This document shows, piece by piece, positions 9,848 to 20,631 of a DNA stretch of 64,000 bases. This DNA is from Stentor roeselii. Lineage: Eukaryota; Ciliophora; Heterotrichea; Heterotrichida; Stentoridae. Numbering within the stretch: position 1 is the stretch's first letter; the number at the start of each line of letters is the position of its first letter. A program made the position numbers and the translations under genes. Under the pieces are notes generated by a model. It ran no database searches and was not told the DNA's origin. It was given only the letters and a program-made list of their open reading frames with translations. Location of the stretch: the NCBI GenBank assembly GCA_006503475.1, contig RSEH01000204.1, forward strand, positions 24,279 through 88,278, given 5' to 3'.

Positions 9848-10198
9848 TGCATTCGCCATGCTTAGAAGGCCTTCAGTGTCGTGTTTTAATTTGAAGTTTT
9901 CGTCTGGGAACTTCGCTCCGTAAATGCTCCACCCGCCTGTTCCGTTTCCATTTGTAAAGTCTCCACCTTGGCACATGAACTTCGGAATGACTCGGTGAAA
10001 TACGGAACCTTTGTAACTTAGTGGCTTACCTTGAAGCTTTATTTCACTTTCGCCTGTGCACAGCTGACGGAAATTCTCAGCGGTCTTTGGAACTACGTCG
10101 CTACGCAACTCGAAGACGATTCGGCCTAAGGAGACTTCTTTACCTGATATGTCGAAGAAGACACGTGGAAGCTTTGTTGAGAAAAAACGACCCAGCAT
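9650..10198 (-). CDS. cyclophilin-type peptidyl-prolyl cis-trans isomerase, copy 1
   Basis: Catalyses proline cis-trans isomerisation in protein folding. The 182-residue protein is a single cyclophilin domain after a short N-terminus ([11 protein letters not shown]) that could act as a weak mitochondrial presequence. All active-site positions are kept: FHRVI (catalytic Arg69), [24 protein letters not shown] and CPWLDGKH with Trp135 (needed for cyclosporin binding in CypA) and His140. Stop is TAG. A second intact copy lies at 43,333-43,881 and a decayed copy at about 13.3-13.76 kb. The next gene starts 2 bp after the stop codon. Confidence 0.96.
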
Positions 10199-11397
10199 TT
10201 TTATTTCGGTTCTTTTTGCATGGAAGTTTTATGAATGAAGATATTTTGAAGGATTTTTAGGAATTTTAGGAGATTTTTTAATGATTTTTTAAGATTTTGT
10301 CAATTTAAAAATGAATCAAATAGGTAAATAGATGAATCTCTAGTAAAGTGAATTGATAATCACAGAGCAATTTATATTGAATTTTAATAAGATTCGTGAG
10401 TTTGATGAATTGGAATATTGAAGAAAAAAAAATTTAGATTTTTGGTAATTTATTACTTAAAAATTTTTATTTTAATTGTTAAATTTTATCACTAATGTAA
10501 TAGTAAATCTACAGCATCAAATTAAAATCATTATAAAATAATCTTATGTTAAATAAATAATTCATCTTATGAAATTAACAAACAAAACTCATCATAACGA
10601 CTATCTTGATTGAGATATGATTCTAATAAATGTTATAAAATTAATTAAAATATAATAATTAATTCATTTTTATCTCTATATAATTAAAGCCTAAACTTTC
10701 CATATCATTCTAAGTAATCTTTTATTTTACTCTCTTCGATCTTGATTGGGTTCCATTCTCTTTATTGCATGCCATTCAAAGATTTTCCTCGAATTTTTTT
10801 AATATTATTGTCTATAATTACTTTATCATTATCTTACAGTGTTTTTAATGAATAGCTGCATAACCAAAAACAATTTAAAACGTTGAAAATTCTACAATCT
10901 TGCTTTATTTTTTAATCTTGTTCATTTATAAAATCAAAATTTACTTCAAAATAATGAATAATAAATCAATTAGATTTCAGAGGGTAATTATCTAAACCTT
11001 CACTGTTCCTAGTATTTCGAATTAATCAATAATTTCGTTGTTGAAAAATTTTAAACTTTATATCTTTTCCTAAATTCAATGAAAGTTGTCCAATCCTAAA
11101 TTTTTCTTTCGTTGAAAAATAATCTAAGCTCCTCTTGCCCTGACAAGAAGAAATAATTACAATAATTATTTAAGGTACCTGCAATTTCATTATAAGACAT
11201 CTAGAAGAGCAGTTTTTTTAAAATCTGACTCTTTGTTAATATGCGAAAGCTAATCGATCTATTGCTTGAGGAGTGAGGCCTTCCAAATAACTTTAATACT
11301 TTTTCGAAATTAGAACCTTTGAATCCCATGTTGCAACAAGAGTGAAAAACGAGTTTAAACCATTACAGATTCAAATTTAACCTGTAGAATATTATTA
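10199..11397. other. AT-rich intergenic region
   Basis: About 1.2 kb upstream of the cyclophilin start and downstream of the WD40 stop. The first 100 bases are G-poor and C-rich when read in the sense of the cyclophilin gene, the 5'-flank pattern seen elsewhere in this window. The rest is A/T-rich with stops in all frames. No gene, RNA or repeat could be recognised. Confidence 0.5.
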
Positions 11398-12612
11398 TTA
11401 AACCTTCCAAACCAATATTCTTTCAACTGAAACACTAACCAAAAGTCGTTCTGAATGCGAAAACTTGATAGAAGTGACTAAATTTTCATGTCCAACAAAA
11501 GTTTTCAAGTAATAGTTTTCATCTTGACACCAAAGTTTCACACTCTTGTCATTAGAACCTGATGCAAAATAAAACTCATCCGAAGTCCATGCAAGGCTGC
11601 TAATCCAGCTGGAATGACTAAAAAACTTAAAAATTTCTCTGTCTTCTCCTACAGAAAAAGCTTTCAACGTTTTATCATCTGAGCAGCTTAAAATTTCATT
11701 TCTAACCCAATCAAACTTCACCCCCAGAACCCAACTAATATGAATTTCATAAACTTTCAGAATTTCCAAGTTTTCCACCTCAAAAATCACGATGCTTCCA
11801 TCAGAGAGTCCAAGAAACAGACGAGTTTCATCAGGGTTGATAGAAAAACTTCGAGGATCTGCTGAAAGTTTAGGACTTTTACAGGTTTTAAACTGGTTAA
11901 TGAAGCACCATCGACAGACTTTTTCTTCTGTTGTGTAAAAAACTCTTTCGGACTTCTGGTCAAGGATTAACTGAAGAATTTGATGACTGGAATTTGTTAA
12001 ATATTTTCGAGAGTTGTTTATCAAATTAAAGAGAACGATTGAAGATATCCCCATGTTTAATTTGCAGGTTGTTGAAAGGGCTAGAAACTCGCCATTAATT
12101 GAAGGTTTCATGTATTCTATCCAGTTGATGCTGTTGATTGAAATATATTTGGAAATTGCGAAAGTACTGAATACTTGGAAAAGTTCATTTGAAGGGCAGG
12201 TCCAAAGATAAATTTTAAAATTAGAGCATGCAGTGATTATTAAACTTTTGCATGGAATCACATCCAACTTCACAATAATTTCGTTGCCGTCAGAAGTGTA
12301 AGCAAGGTTCTTCACTGTTAAGTTCCAAATCGTAAAGGTTGTATCGTAGGATGTAGAAACAGCGAATTTTTCGTTGATAAACATGACAGTTTTGTTTACT
12401 TTGGCTGTTGAAAATTCTTGGATTATGTATCCTGTATCAAGGTCCCATAATTTTATGGACAGGTCTGATGAGGATGTGATGATTTTAGTACATAAACTAT
12501 CGATGTCTAGAGAGTTGATGTAACTTGAGTGTCCTGCGATGAAATAGCCACTTGATGATAAATTTTGAAGGTTCTTGGCGAGTATTTTCTCAAATTTCAC
12601 AGGTTTTTTCAT
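11398..12612 (-). CDS. WD40 beta-propeller protein, copy 1
   Basis: A 404-residue protein that is essentially one seven-bladed WD40 propeller, a protein-interaction scaffold. Clear blades include GHSSYINSLDIDSL...IKLWDLDTG (about 27-61), the blade ending FTIWNL, the blade ending IYLWTC, DGSIVIFEVENLEIL, HISWVLGVKFDWVRNEILSC, HSSWISSLAWTS...SVKLWCQDE, and a last blade GHENLVTSIKFSHSERLLVS ending ILVWKV. There is no other domain and no localisation signal. A close paralogue lies at 30,509-31,702 on the other strand, collinear from the KKPVKF start to the VWKV end, so this is a dispersed gene duplication. The partner complex is unknown. Confidence 0.92.
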   Translation of the reverse strand: MKKPVKFEKILAKNLQNLSSSGYFIAGHSSYINSLDIDSLCTKIITSSSDLSIKLWDLDTGYIIQEFSTAKVNKTVMFINEKFAVSTSYDTTFTIWNLTVKNLAYTSDGNEIIVKLDVIPCKSLIITACSNFKIYLWTCPSNELFQVFSTFAISKYISINSINWIEYMKPSINGEFLALSTTCKLNMGISSIVLFNLINNSRKYLTNSSHQILQLILDQKSERVFYTTEEKVCRWCFINQFKTCKSPKLSADPRSFSINPDETRLFLGLSDGSIVIFEVENLEILKVYEIHISWVLGVKFDWVRNEILSCSDDKTLKAFSVGEDREIFKFFSHSSWISSLAWTSDEFYFASGSNDKSVKLWCQDENYYLKTFVGHENLVTSIKFSHSERLLVSVSVERILVWKV

Positions 12613-13305
12613 TATTTATTATGAGATTTGTTTTACATATATAGAGAAAACTATAACGAGAATCAATAAAGTATTAGAATCAATGAGATATGTAGTTGAA
12701 TTTGAACTCTAATATAAGAATTTTTCAGTTTATGATCTGATATAATTAACTATTTAACAATGATAATACTGAAAGATGAAATTTAAACAACTTAGAAGTA
12801 TTCTTCGATTATTTTAAGATTCCCAAATTAAGTAATTTGAACTAAAATATATATTCTCAAAAGCTTTTTCTTTTAATATTCTCATCTAAAGTTCTTGGCT
12901 GTCTTCAGCTTTAAAAAAATAATTTCAGATATTCCTGAGTAAAAAGGGATCATTAGGTTTTCCTATAAGTTAATCTAATTTTCGTTAAAAATTCCTATAT
13001 TTTTATGCTCGGATGATGTTTGAAAAGCTTTAGAGCTAGTTCATTATTAAAAATTTATCTTAAGGATATATTTTATCTTCCACATAGGTAGCTTTTAACT
13101 TAAAACTAGACTTTAAGGTTATCTTCATGAAGACTCTCAAGATTTATAATCTTAAAGTTCATAAATGATAAATAAGATTTTTCTTGGTAAAATTAAAGGT
13201 TCTTTTTCGAACCTTGAAAACAAAAATTCAGAACTCTAAATATAAACTTATCCAATGTTAAATGACTAACAATAAATAATATATCTAATAAGATAAGCAA
13301 GGAAT
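12613..13305. other. AT-rich intergenic stretch
   Basis: About 690 bp upstream of the WD40 gene. It is A/T-rich with many stops; no coding remnant, RNA or repeat recognised. The decayed cyclophilin copy begins at its right end. Confidence 0.4.
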
Positions 13306-13309
13306 CTTC

Positions 13310-13760
13310 ATTGTAATTCTCGCATCCCTTTATTAATTCCATCCTTAACAGTACCTAAGTAACTAATTGCTTCGATTCTTAACCTAACAGATATTTTATA
13401 ATCACCTACCAAAGATTGTGTGTTTACAGTCTAGTTATTACAAAGAAGGACTGTAATCAAGAACTGAATAATGTTTGTGTTTAGACTGGATTAGAAATTC
13501 TAAGCAGACCTGCCTTATCATGTTCAACTTAAAGCTCTTTCCAGAAAAATTCTGACCATAGATCCTCTCTTCCTATCTACTCCGTTTGTGAGGTCTCCAT
13601 CTTGTTTCTGAACATCTGAATCACTCTGGAAGAAATATTTCCTGTTGCATTTTATTTATCTTAAAAGAGATTATTGAAATTCTTGCCTGTCTCTGGATTT
13701 GGTTGGTTTCTGCTTGATGATGATCTTCTACTGTAAACTGTCTGCTATAAAGATGTACCT
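13310..13760 (-). pseudogene. decayed third cyclophilin copy
   Basis: The sequence aligns base-by-base, in the correct order and spacing, with the minus-strand cyclophilin genes at 9,650 and 43,333. Landmarks on the plus strand are the string around the CPWLDGK region (agattgtgtgtttacagtc), aatcaagaactgaataatg for the SQFFIT region, cttatcatgttcaacttaaa and ttctgaccatagatc for the KHD / SIYGxxF region, and ggtctccatcttgtttctga and atctgaatcactctgg for the CQGGD / FHRVIPKF region. Many substitutions and small indels leave no open frame. Some sites match copy 2 (gaccatagat) and others copy 1, so it may descend from a common ancestor. Boundaries are approximate. Confidence 0.82.
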
Positions 13761-14050
13761 TGTAAAGGATAATTTAAAAAAGAATTGATAAAGCTCGGAA
13801 TCGAAGAGACTGAAGGTGAAAGATGAGGTATCTATTAATAATAAGACTATATAATGAGATTTTCTTAATCCCTGAAAAAATTACTTAAAATTTAGACTAA
13901 ATCAACAACAGTGAAGTTAATCCTTATTAACTAAAAGTAAATTTCTTTATTTTTCGATAATATCAAGATACTCATCTCAAGTTTTTCCTTCATTTCTTCA
14001 TAAACTATTATTAGTTGATTTCTTTTCAATATCTAGCATAATCTAATAAA
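13761..14050. other. AT-rich 5' flank of the arrestin-like gene
   Basis: About 290 bp without a coding signal. The last part is G-poor in the sense of the downstream gene (runs such as tttttccttcatttcttcat). Confidence 0.4.
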
Positions 14051-15181
14051 ATGGGTGGTGATGCTTCAAAGTGTGGAGGTCTCAAGATAGTCCTTGAGAA
14101 ATATGTATTCAAATCTGGAGAAGTGATCCAAGGAACGATCAACTTCGTGATCAACTCCAAATTTCCTCCTTGTACCATGATTTTGGGCTTCAAAGGCTTG
14201 GAATATGTCTCTTGGTATGAAACTCGTACAGAAAGGAATAGAGGCTTTGGGGCTAGAGGGTCAAGAATGGTTCGTGTCCATATATCTAATAGACAAGTGA
14301 TCTCTAGAACGAAGTACTCTATTATGAGCTGGAGTTCTGATATTCACCCTGGAAGTTATGCAATTCCTTTTACTTTTGTACTTCCTGCAGATATTCCTAG
14401 CAGTTTCAAATTCTTTGAAAATGATGTAGTTCTTACTATCATTTATAAAGTGTATGCTAGGCTGGTTTCAGGCCGAACAAAGATCGGAGACAAGCAAGAA
14501 GTAAACATCTGGAACAACTACGACATTCCAAGAGCGCCTGACAAACCCGTAACAGCAAAACTAATCTCCTGGTGCTGTTCATCAAAAGGACACGTGACAT
14601 TATCCGTCTTTTGGCAAAACGATAAATATTCTCCAGGCGTTCCTTTAAACTGCATCTTAAGCATCGACAACACTAATTCCATTGCTTACGTAATGGAAGT
14701 AAAGGCAAGAAGCTACTACATTATCACAGCCCTTGCCCAAGGAAGAAGAAGAGTATTTAAAAAAGAAGTGTTTAGGTCGAACTACCCAGTCCAAGTGCGT
14801 CCAGGAGCGAAAATAGTAGGACAAGAAGGACAGAACTTTTTATTTGACTTGAAACAGAGTCAAAAGATGTTTGATGTGATGAATATTCATAGCATTAAAG
14901 GACATATCATTCAATGCAGCTTTTATATTGAGTTTGAGTTGGTCTTTGATGTTGGATGCTTGTGTTGTGGCGATAGTCCTTCTTTGGTTACCGAGTTCTT
15001 TGTTAGACCGAATTTGAGAATTGAAGCTCCTGTCTTTGCGGCTCCACAACAATGGAATCCTTATATGTTTCATCCTGTGAATGTCAGTTATCAGCCTAGC
15101 TATGAAATCAATGATAAGGGACAAACTGAACTTTCTATGATGAATGGATTCAATAATAGTGTCACTAATATAACTCAATAG
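14051..15181 (+). CDS. arrestin-domain protein with N-terminal lipidation motif
   Basis: A 376-residue protein with the two-lobed beta-sandwich layout of alpha-arrestins, adaptors that link membrane cargo to ubiquitin ligases or the endocytic coat. The N-lobe begins LKIVLEKYVFKSGEVIQGTI and contains HPGSYAIPFTFVLPADIPSSF, a typical arrestin-N motif. The C-lobe contains SVFWQNDKYSPGVPLNCILS and HSIKGHIIQCSFYIEFEL. The first residues MGGDASKC match an N-myristoylation consensus with Ser at position 6 and a nearby Cys that could be palmitoylated, so stable membrane attachment is likely. The C-terminal tail is Asn/Ser/Gln-rich with a PSYEI string but no clear PPxY motif. Stop is TAG. Confidence 0.85.
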   Translation: MGGDASKCGGLKIVLEKYVFKSGEVIQGTINFVINSKFPPCTMILGFKGLEYVSWYETRTERNRGFGARGSRMVRVHISNRQVISRTKYSIMSWSSDIHPGSYAIPFTFVLPADIPSSFKFFENDVVLTIIYKVYARLVSGRTKIGDKQEVNIWNNYDIPRAPDKPVTAKLISWCCSSKGHVTLSVFWQNDKYSPGVPLNCILSIDNTNSIAYVMEVKARSYYIITALAQGRRRVFKKEVFRSNYPVQVRPGAKIVGQEGQNFLFDLKQSQKMFDVMNIHSIKGHIIQCSFYIEFELVFDVGCLCCGDSPSLVTEFFVRPNLRIEAPVFAAPQQWNPYMFHPVNVSYQPSYEINDKGQTELSMMNGFNNSVTNITQ

Positions 15182-15661
15182 TTAGGAAGAATTTTCTTGA
15201 TGAATGGTTTAGATGGAATTAAATTTTGGGAGGTGAAGTGTTTTTGAAGTTATTCAGGGTAATTTAGTTAGAAGTATATTAAGTTAGGTTAATATGTTCG
15301 ATTTAGTTTATTACTGATCTAAATTAAATCAGATATATTAGTTTATTGGGTATTTAAATTTGTAATGCTTTTTATATGAAAAAAAACTATTTATAAATCA
15401 CATCTTTGATTATCTGAGAAGACACTGATCAAATATATTAATCGCTCAAGTCTAAATCATAAAAATTAATTCACTTTTTAATCTTTAATAATCTTAAATG
15501 TAAAAAAGTAAAACCTTACAAAATCAACTCACTTATTTCTATTTTAAACCACCCAAGTCACTCTAATCTATACTTTACCGTCTTGAAAATATTAACCAAT
15601 TATAATCGCCTGAAATTTTGAACCATTTAATCTAAATGATAATTTAATAAGAAAATTTCAG
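15182..15661. other. AT-rich gap between convergent genes
   Basis: 480 bp between the TAG of the arrestin-like gene and the TGA of the receptor gene. No coding signal, RNA gene or repeat seen. Confidence 0.5.
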
Positions 15662-18600
15662 TCAAACCTGAGTAGTCATTCTATTCTCAGTCTTTACCTG
15701 AAGAGTTTCCACTGTAACCTGAGGCATTCCTTCAGCACTTTTTCCATCCTGAAGGTTTTTCACAGGACTATTCCAGTTCTTCCTAAACTGAAACAAAAAG
15801 AGCTGAGCAATATCAAGACTAGGAGGAGCCGCAACAAGTTCCGGAAGTTTTTTCATTGCCCGAATTCCAAAAATTCCAATAAAAAATATTCCAACAGCAA
15901 AAAAGACTTTCCACCACTTTAATTGAAAATAGTCTCGAAAGACACTTGCAATGAGAACAGCCCAAAGACTGACAGAAAGACTAAGAATTTGAATGACTCT
16001 CATCCGAGGGTAGTTATAAGGTTTTGCAGCGAAAGTGATAAGAATCATGCTGAAAATCATAAAACTCAAAACATATCCATGAACTGTCTGATTTCTCACC
16101 TTCAATGTTTTTGACAAGAGAACTACGAATACCTGAAAACAAGACAACAAGTAAAGATACTTCGAGCTTGTCTTTATATTCAAGTCAGGCATTCTTATTT
16201 CCCATAAAGGACGAGTTTTTATAGCGAAAAAAAGGTAAAAAGAACATAAAAATAATGAAATCGACGCTGCTATCAGATGCTTACCTTGAAAGCAAAACGT
16301 GTAACAATCATCTATCAAAAAACTCTCAGTCAAACCAGAGCCAGTGCCCTGAACACATTGAAAAACACTGAGATGCATTGAAAATATCGGAGAAATCGCA
16401 ATATGCCCTAGAAATGGCATCAAATATTCAGTCAAGTCATCTATTTTTGACTGGAGAACAGAAGGAAGTCTACATCCGAAGATCATCAAGCAGCACAGCA
16501 CACTCCAGGTAAAGCTAAAAATCATTGTGCAGTAAAATAAAATCCAGAATTTTGAAAAAATCAGTTGAAAGTAATGAGAAAAGTCCATCGATACCAATGC
16601 TTCCAAGTTATTCAGCAGGTCTTTCAGTCCTTCTTGCTCTGGACCTAGGTAAATCAGCTGAATTGTCTGAAATGCGAAGTAAGATAAAAAAATCAGGTCA
16701 GAAAACATCATCTGCTTCTTTTCTGTTAGCTCGATTGTTGGAAAATTTACTTGGCGCAAGCTTAATAGGGCACTGAATACTGATAAAACTGCGAAATAAA
16801 TGCATATACCGAATAGGATAGATTCTCCTATCTTTGAATCTTGGATCTGGTAAGTGTCGAAAGGACAGTCGTTTGGTGGTCGGATGTTTGAAGGAGTTGA
16901 AGACTCTGACCAGGCCAGCTCATTTGTTTCAGTTATCATGACTGATCCTAACTTATTCACATAAGCGACATGAACATATCTAAACTTTCCTTTATTCTCC
17001 CTTATCTGATAAATAGAAAACTCAGCCAAAGCTCTTGAATTACTTTCCTTATCAAAGAAAACATTTCCCAAACATCCTGTAATTCGATTTTCTCTCATAG
17101 TTTTTGCCAACAAAGTGCGATTTTCATAATTTTCCCCTTTCATCATAAGAAATTTAATAGCTTCTTTAGGCACTTCAAAAGTATCAAAAGCGAAGCACAT
17201 ATAAGAAGTATCAAAATATCGAGCAGAAAGCTCTTTAAAAGCCATTTCTCCAAGTTTTCCCATCCATTCACGATAAGCTATAACAAAAGAATATTCCAAT
17301 AAATCAATTCTTTTCTTTCTGTATTTCTCTTCAATATCAGCATTCAAATGATTAAGAAATGCCGAGTCTCCTATTTGGTAAAAGTCTCCTTTTCTCAACC
17401 CAACATCATAAAGTGCTTCCCAAATAAGTCCTCTATCATAAGCCAAGATGATGAACACCCTGCAACGATTTTCTTTAGCTGCTTCGAAATAATCTTTAAA
17501 TTTATCAAAGTCTTCTCTTGTGTAATTCCAAGGAATGACCTGTTTTTCCTTCGGGTTCATGACCGTGATGCCCATTTTTTCACTGTAAGTTAAAATATCA
17601 CGATACTGTTCTTGATAAATCTCGTCATCAGTAGCAAGGACATTGATGTACTTCCAACCCAGACTCCTTTGAAACAAAAAAGCTGTTGAAAAGTACAAAT
17701 GTACAGAAACTGACAATTTCAATAACCATGGATACTTCGACTTATCGTCTAATTCAATGTTCTGGCTTAGAGGAGATATCTGAGGCAAAAGCAGGTCTCG
17801 CCTTGATAAAGCTTCATAAGTGCCTTTCACTGCTCCTTGCCAAAATGGAGCCAGGTAGGCCAGGCCGAAGTCTTGAATAGAAGCAAGGCATGAGTGGTAG
17901 TAAACAGGATGATATAAGTACACTCCACAGTCAGTCGGTTGTAAAATGATCTCGTATTCAGGTAACTCGTTTTTAGAGGCAAAAAGACTTACTCCGTATT
18001 CAGCTCCTTTGTACCAGTAAGAAAATAATGAAAAAGTTTTGACTTTGTAGATCTCGCTTGTTCCGTTCGCTATTGAAAACTTTAAACTTAGCTTTAAACT
18101 TGGATTGTAACTCGAGGTGTTCCCGGGGAAGATGATTGGTTGAAAAATCTTCAAGTTTTTACCTGAAGTTCCTACTATTCTAGCTTCAGGACAAATATTT
18201 ATCACTGAAATTTCTGAAAACAGGTAATTTGAAGGATATTTCGACTTTAAATAAACCAGAAGTAATTCTTTTGTCAGAAATGAAGGGATTAAGGCCAAGG
18301 CTAATTCAATTGAATTGACTTCAAATGCTAATAATGAATCTGAATTGTTTAAGTCTTTTTGAACCAGTGCTAAAGATCCAGGAATATTTAAAAAAGTAGA
18401 GGTTTTCGAAACTATCAAGAAAATCGAGCCGATAACGTTCAAGCCACTTGAAAGCATCGAATCGCTTAAGACCTTCAAAGACTCTCCAGAGTCAATCACT
18501 AGAAAAGATTTCGCTCCTTGTGACTTGAGCAGCTTGGAAGTTATCTGATTTGCTGAAACTTGTGAAAGATCTGAAGAGTATTTTATAAATGAAATTATTT

Positions 18601-19060
18601 TATCACTCTTTGCGTAAATTTCGTTTGAAATAAAAAGATCGTCGTGGTTTGTTGAGCTTAATAGGTAAATTTTGCTTATGTTGTATAGGTTTATCAGTTT
18701 TAAGGCTGATTCAACATATAAAGAAGGGTCTGGATGTGAAAAAAATCGGAATTCTGTTATTGGGAGATGAAAAATGCTGAGATGTGCACATTTGAGAGTT
18801 GAGGATAAGGAATTCACGGTTAATGAATAAAGACTTGAATTTGTCATATCCACTAGTAACAGAAAGTTGAAAGTTGATAGCGTGGCCAGAATAGACTTTT
18901 CTGATTTCTCTGAGATATTCAGATATTTTGGAAAGCTTTGAAGATGGGGAATCATTTCGGTTGATGTAAATTCTGAGAACAGAAAAATTACTTGTTCATG
19001 TTCTAGACATAGGGAGACTCTAAACGATAAGAAAATTGTCAAAAATATATAATTCGCCAT
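15662..19060 (-). CDS. large membrane receptor with periplasmic-binding-like ectodomain
   Basis: A 1,132-residue protein. The signal peptide (MANYIFLTIFLSFRVSLC) is followed by about 720 extracellular residues. The part around residues 400-700 resembles an ANF-receptor / type-1 periplasmic-binding fold: LAPFWQGAVKGTYEALSRRD, SLGWKYINVLATDDEIYQEQ, and a late segment containing ITGCLGNVFFDKESN. A multi-pass region starts near residue 745 with eight to nine hydrophobic segments (first SILFGICIYFAVLSVFSALL, last WWKVFFAVGIFFIGIFGI). This resembles a class C GPCR in order, but the helix count exceeds seven, so it may be a ciliate-specific receptor. The ligand is unknown. Stop is TGA. Confidence 0.75.
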   Translation of the reverse strand: MANYIFLTIFLSFRVSLCLEHEQVIFLFSEFTSTEMIPHLQSFPKYLNISEKSEKSILATLSTFNFLLLVDMTNSSLYSLTVNSLSSTLKCAHLSIFHLPITEFRFFSHPDPSLYVESALKLINLYNISKIYLLSSTNHDDLFISNEIYAKSDKIISFIKYSSDLSQVSANQITSKLLKSQGAKSFLVIDSGESLKVLSDSMLSSGLNVIGSIFLIVSKTSTFLNIPGSLALVQKDLNNSDSLLAFEVNSIELALALIPSFLTKELLLVYLKSKYPSNYLFSEISVINICPEARIVGTSGKNLKIFQPIIFPGNTSSYNPSLKLSLKFSIANGTSEIYKVKTFSLFSYWYKGAEYGVSLFASKNELPEYEIILQPTDCGVYLYHPVYYHSCLASIQDFGLAYLAPFWQGAVKGTYEALSRRDLLLPQISPLSQNIELDDKSKYPWLLKLSVSVHLYFSTAFLFQRSLGWKYINVLATDDEIYQEQYRDILTYSEKMGITVMNPKEKQVIPWNYTREDFDKFKDYFEAAKENRCRVFIILAYDRGLIWEALYDVGLRKGDFYQIGDSAFLNHLNADIEEKYRKKRIDLLEYSFVIAYREWMGKLGEMAFKELSARYFDTSYMCFAFDTFEVPKEAIKFLMMKGENYENRTLLAKTMRENRITGCLGNVFFDKESNSRALAEFSIYQIRENKGKFRYVHVAYVNKLGSVMITETNELAWSESSTPSNIRPPNDCPFDTYQIQDSKIGESILFGICIYFAVLSVFSALLSLRQVNFPTIELTEKKQMMFSDLIFLSYFAFQTIQLIYLGPEQEGLKDLLNNLEALVSMDFSHYFQLIFSKFWILFYCTMIFSFTWSVLCCLMIFGCRLPSVLQSKIDDLTEYLMPFLGHIAISPIFSMHLSVFQCVQGTGSGLTESFLIDDCYTFCFQGKHLIAASISLFLCSFYLFFAIKTRPLWEIRMPDLNIKTSSKYLYLLSCFQVFVVLLSKTLKVRNQTVHGYVLSFMIFSMILITFAAKPYNYPRMRVIQILSLSVSLWAVLIASVFRDYFQLKWWKVFFAVGIFFIGIFGIRAMKKLPELVAAPPSLDIAQLFLFQFRKNWNSPVKNLQDGKSAEGMPQVTVETLQVKTENRMTTQV

Positions 19061-19818
19061 GTGTTTTTGAAATAATATTTTAAATGAAGAGGTGTTGAAG
19101 TTTATTCATTGTTGAATATGGAGGATTAAAGGTTAAAATTGCTTTATTTTATGATACAGTGTAGACTTTGCAGAGATAACTATCTTCAAATTAGTTAAAG
19201 ATTCCAATCACAAAATCAAAGTTTAAAGAATTAATTTCTATTATTCGAGGATGTCAATTTCAAATTCTAACTCAGAACATTGATTAACATAAGATTAAAT
19301 TATCAATTTTTTAAATCTGTTATTGAACTTATTTAAAGGAACAATTTACAAATACTCGAGATTCTATTTATTTGAATTCATGGTCTCTCCCACTTTTTTC
19401 CTAGATTTTCGTCCTTTAAATTATTCCCTGACTTATTCAAAGATCTGAATATTGTTTATCTAAAAGAATTAACCCTTTATGAAAGCTTAAATTTTTAATA
19501 TATTTATATATGAGATAAATTGAAGCATATAAACTAATATAATTGAAAAGATATAGCTTGAGGATACTGATTTCACAGTTTAATTCTTTCGATAAGCTTA
19601 ATTGGTTGTTAACAATATAAATCGATTATTTTAAGGTGTTAAACCTAGTAAAAATCTGAAAAAACTTCAAATTTTATAAACAAAAATTCAATTCTAATTT
19701 ATTAGAAAGTTTAAAAAAATACACTTTCTGTCCGTTAAATAACTTCAAGTAGTGACTTGATATATAAAAAATCAATATTAATAATCTCTTTCCTAATTCC
19801 TGCAAATAAAGAAATTCT
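19061..19818. other. AT-rich intergenic region
   Basis: About 760 bp between the receptor start and the stop of the next minus-strand gene. A/T-rich, stops in all frames; no coding remnant or RNA gene seen. Confidence 0.5.
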
Positions 19819-20631
19819 TTAATTATCATCTAATCGTCTATGACTAGGACTAATCTTCTGAAGCTTTTCCTCAGCCTGAATTCTTCGAATCCTTTCCTCC
19901 CTAAGAAGTCTTTCAAGTTCTTCAATATACCTAATCTTATTAGAAGTAGTTTTTAAACTATCTTCAGTCCTTCTATCCAAATCCTCTTCCACCTCACAAT
20001 CCCCTTTACCAATCTCTTCATCCTTATTCAAATCCAAATTTTCCATATCCCCGTCAAGTTCCAGATGATTCTTCACAATCTCCTTAGTCCCCCCCTGGCC
20101 CAAATCCTTCTCCTGAACTTTCAATTCACTTTTCAATGAACCTTCATTTTTTTCTCTTTCTTTCAACCCAAGAACGAATTTGACTCGATTTTCTTGAACC
20201 AAAGGCCTGTTTTTTTTAGGACTTTCTAAAACATCCTTCGTTTTCGACTCTGAAGGATGGTCTTTCTTGGAATACCCTTGAAGACTGCCTGATGTCGAGG
20301 GTCTTGATACGAGTCCTGACACTTGAGGAAAGCTGTTTAATGTCTTGTTCGCATTTCTTGAGTACTTTCCTCGAACTTCTGCATAAACGTTTAGAGTTCC
20401 GAGGTTTATGTTCGCTGAAGGCAGGTTGGTGTAAAAGTTGCTTTTGGATCTTGGATTTTGGAATGAATTTGAATGGCTGGTTCTTGGCTTTGGAGGAGAA
20501 AAACATGGACGGGGAAGGTCTTTATAAGTTGTTGCTGGGGACTTTGAGTGAGATTTGAAGGATTCGTTTATTTCTTTTTGGAGTCGCTGCTGCCATGCCA
20601 CATGCTCATCATGATAAGTAAGTGAAACCAT
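19819..20631 (-). CDS. disordered / coiled-coil protein, 270 aa
   Basis: ATG at 20629-20631, TAA stop. The first 150 residues are Ser/Pro/Asn/Lys-rich and probably disordered. Residues about 155-225 are charged, with an acidic run (EEIGKGDCEVEEDLD). The C-terminal 40 residues form a short coiled coil (RYIEELERLLREERIRRIQA). No family is recognised. It is divergent from the 780-residue acidic protein with a 154-bp shared 5' region that is almost free of G on the plus strand. Confidence 0.75.
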   Translation of the reverse strand: MVSLTYHDEHVAWQQRLQKEINESFKSHSKSPATTYKDLPRPCFSPPKPRTSHSNSFQNPRSKSNFYTNLPSANINLGTLNVYAEVRGKYSRNANKTLNSFPQVSGLVSRPSTSGSLQGYSKKDHPSESKTKDVLESPKKNRPLVQENRVKFVLGLKEREKNEGSLKSELKVQEKDLGQGGTKEIVKNHLELDGDMENLDLNKDEEIGKGDCEVEEDLDRRTEDSLKTTSNKIRYIEELERLLREERIRRIQAEEKLQKISPSHRRLDDN

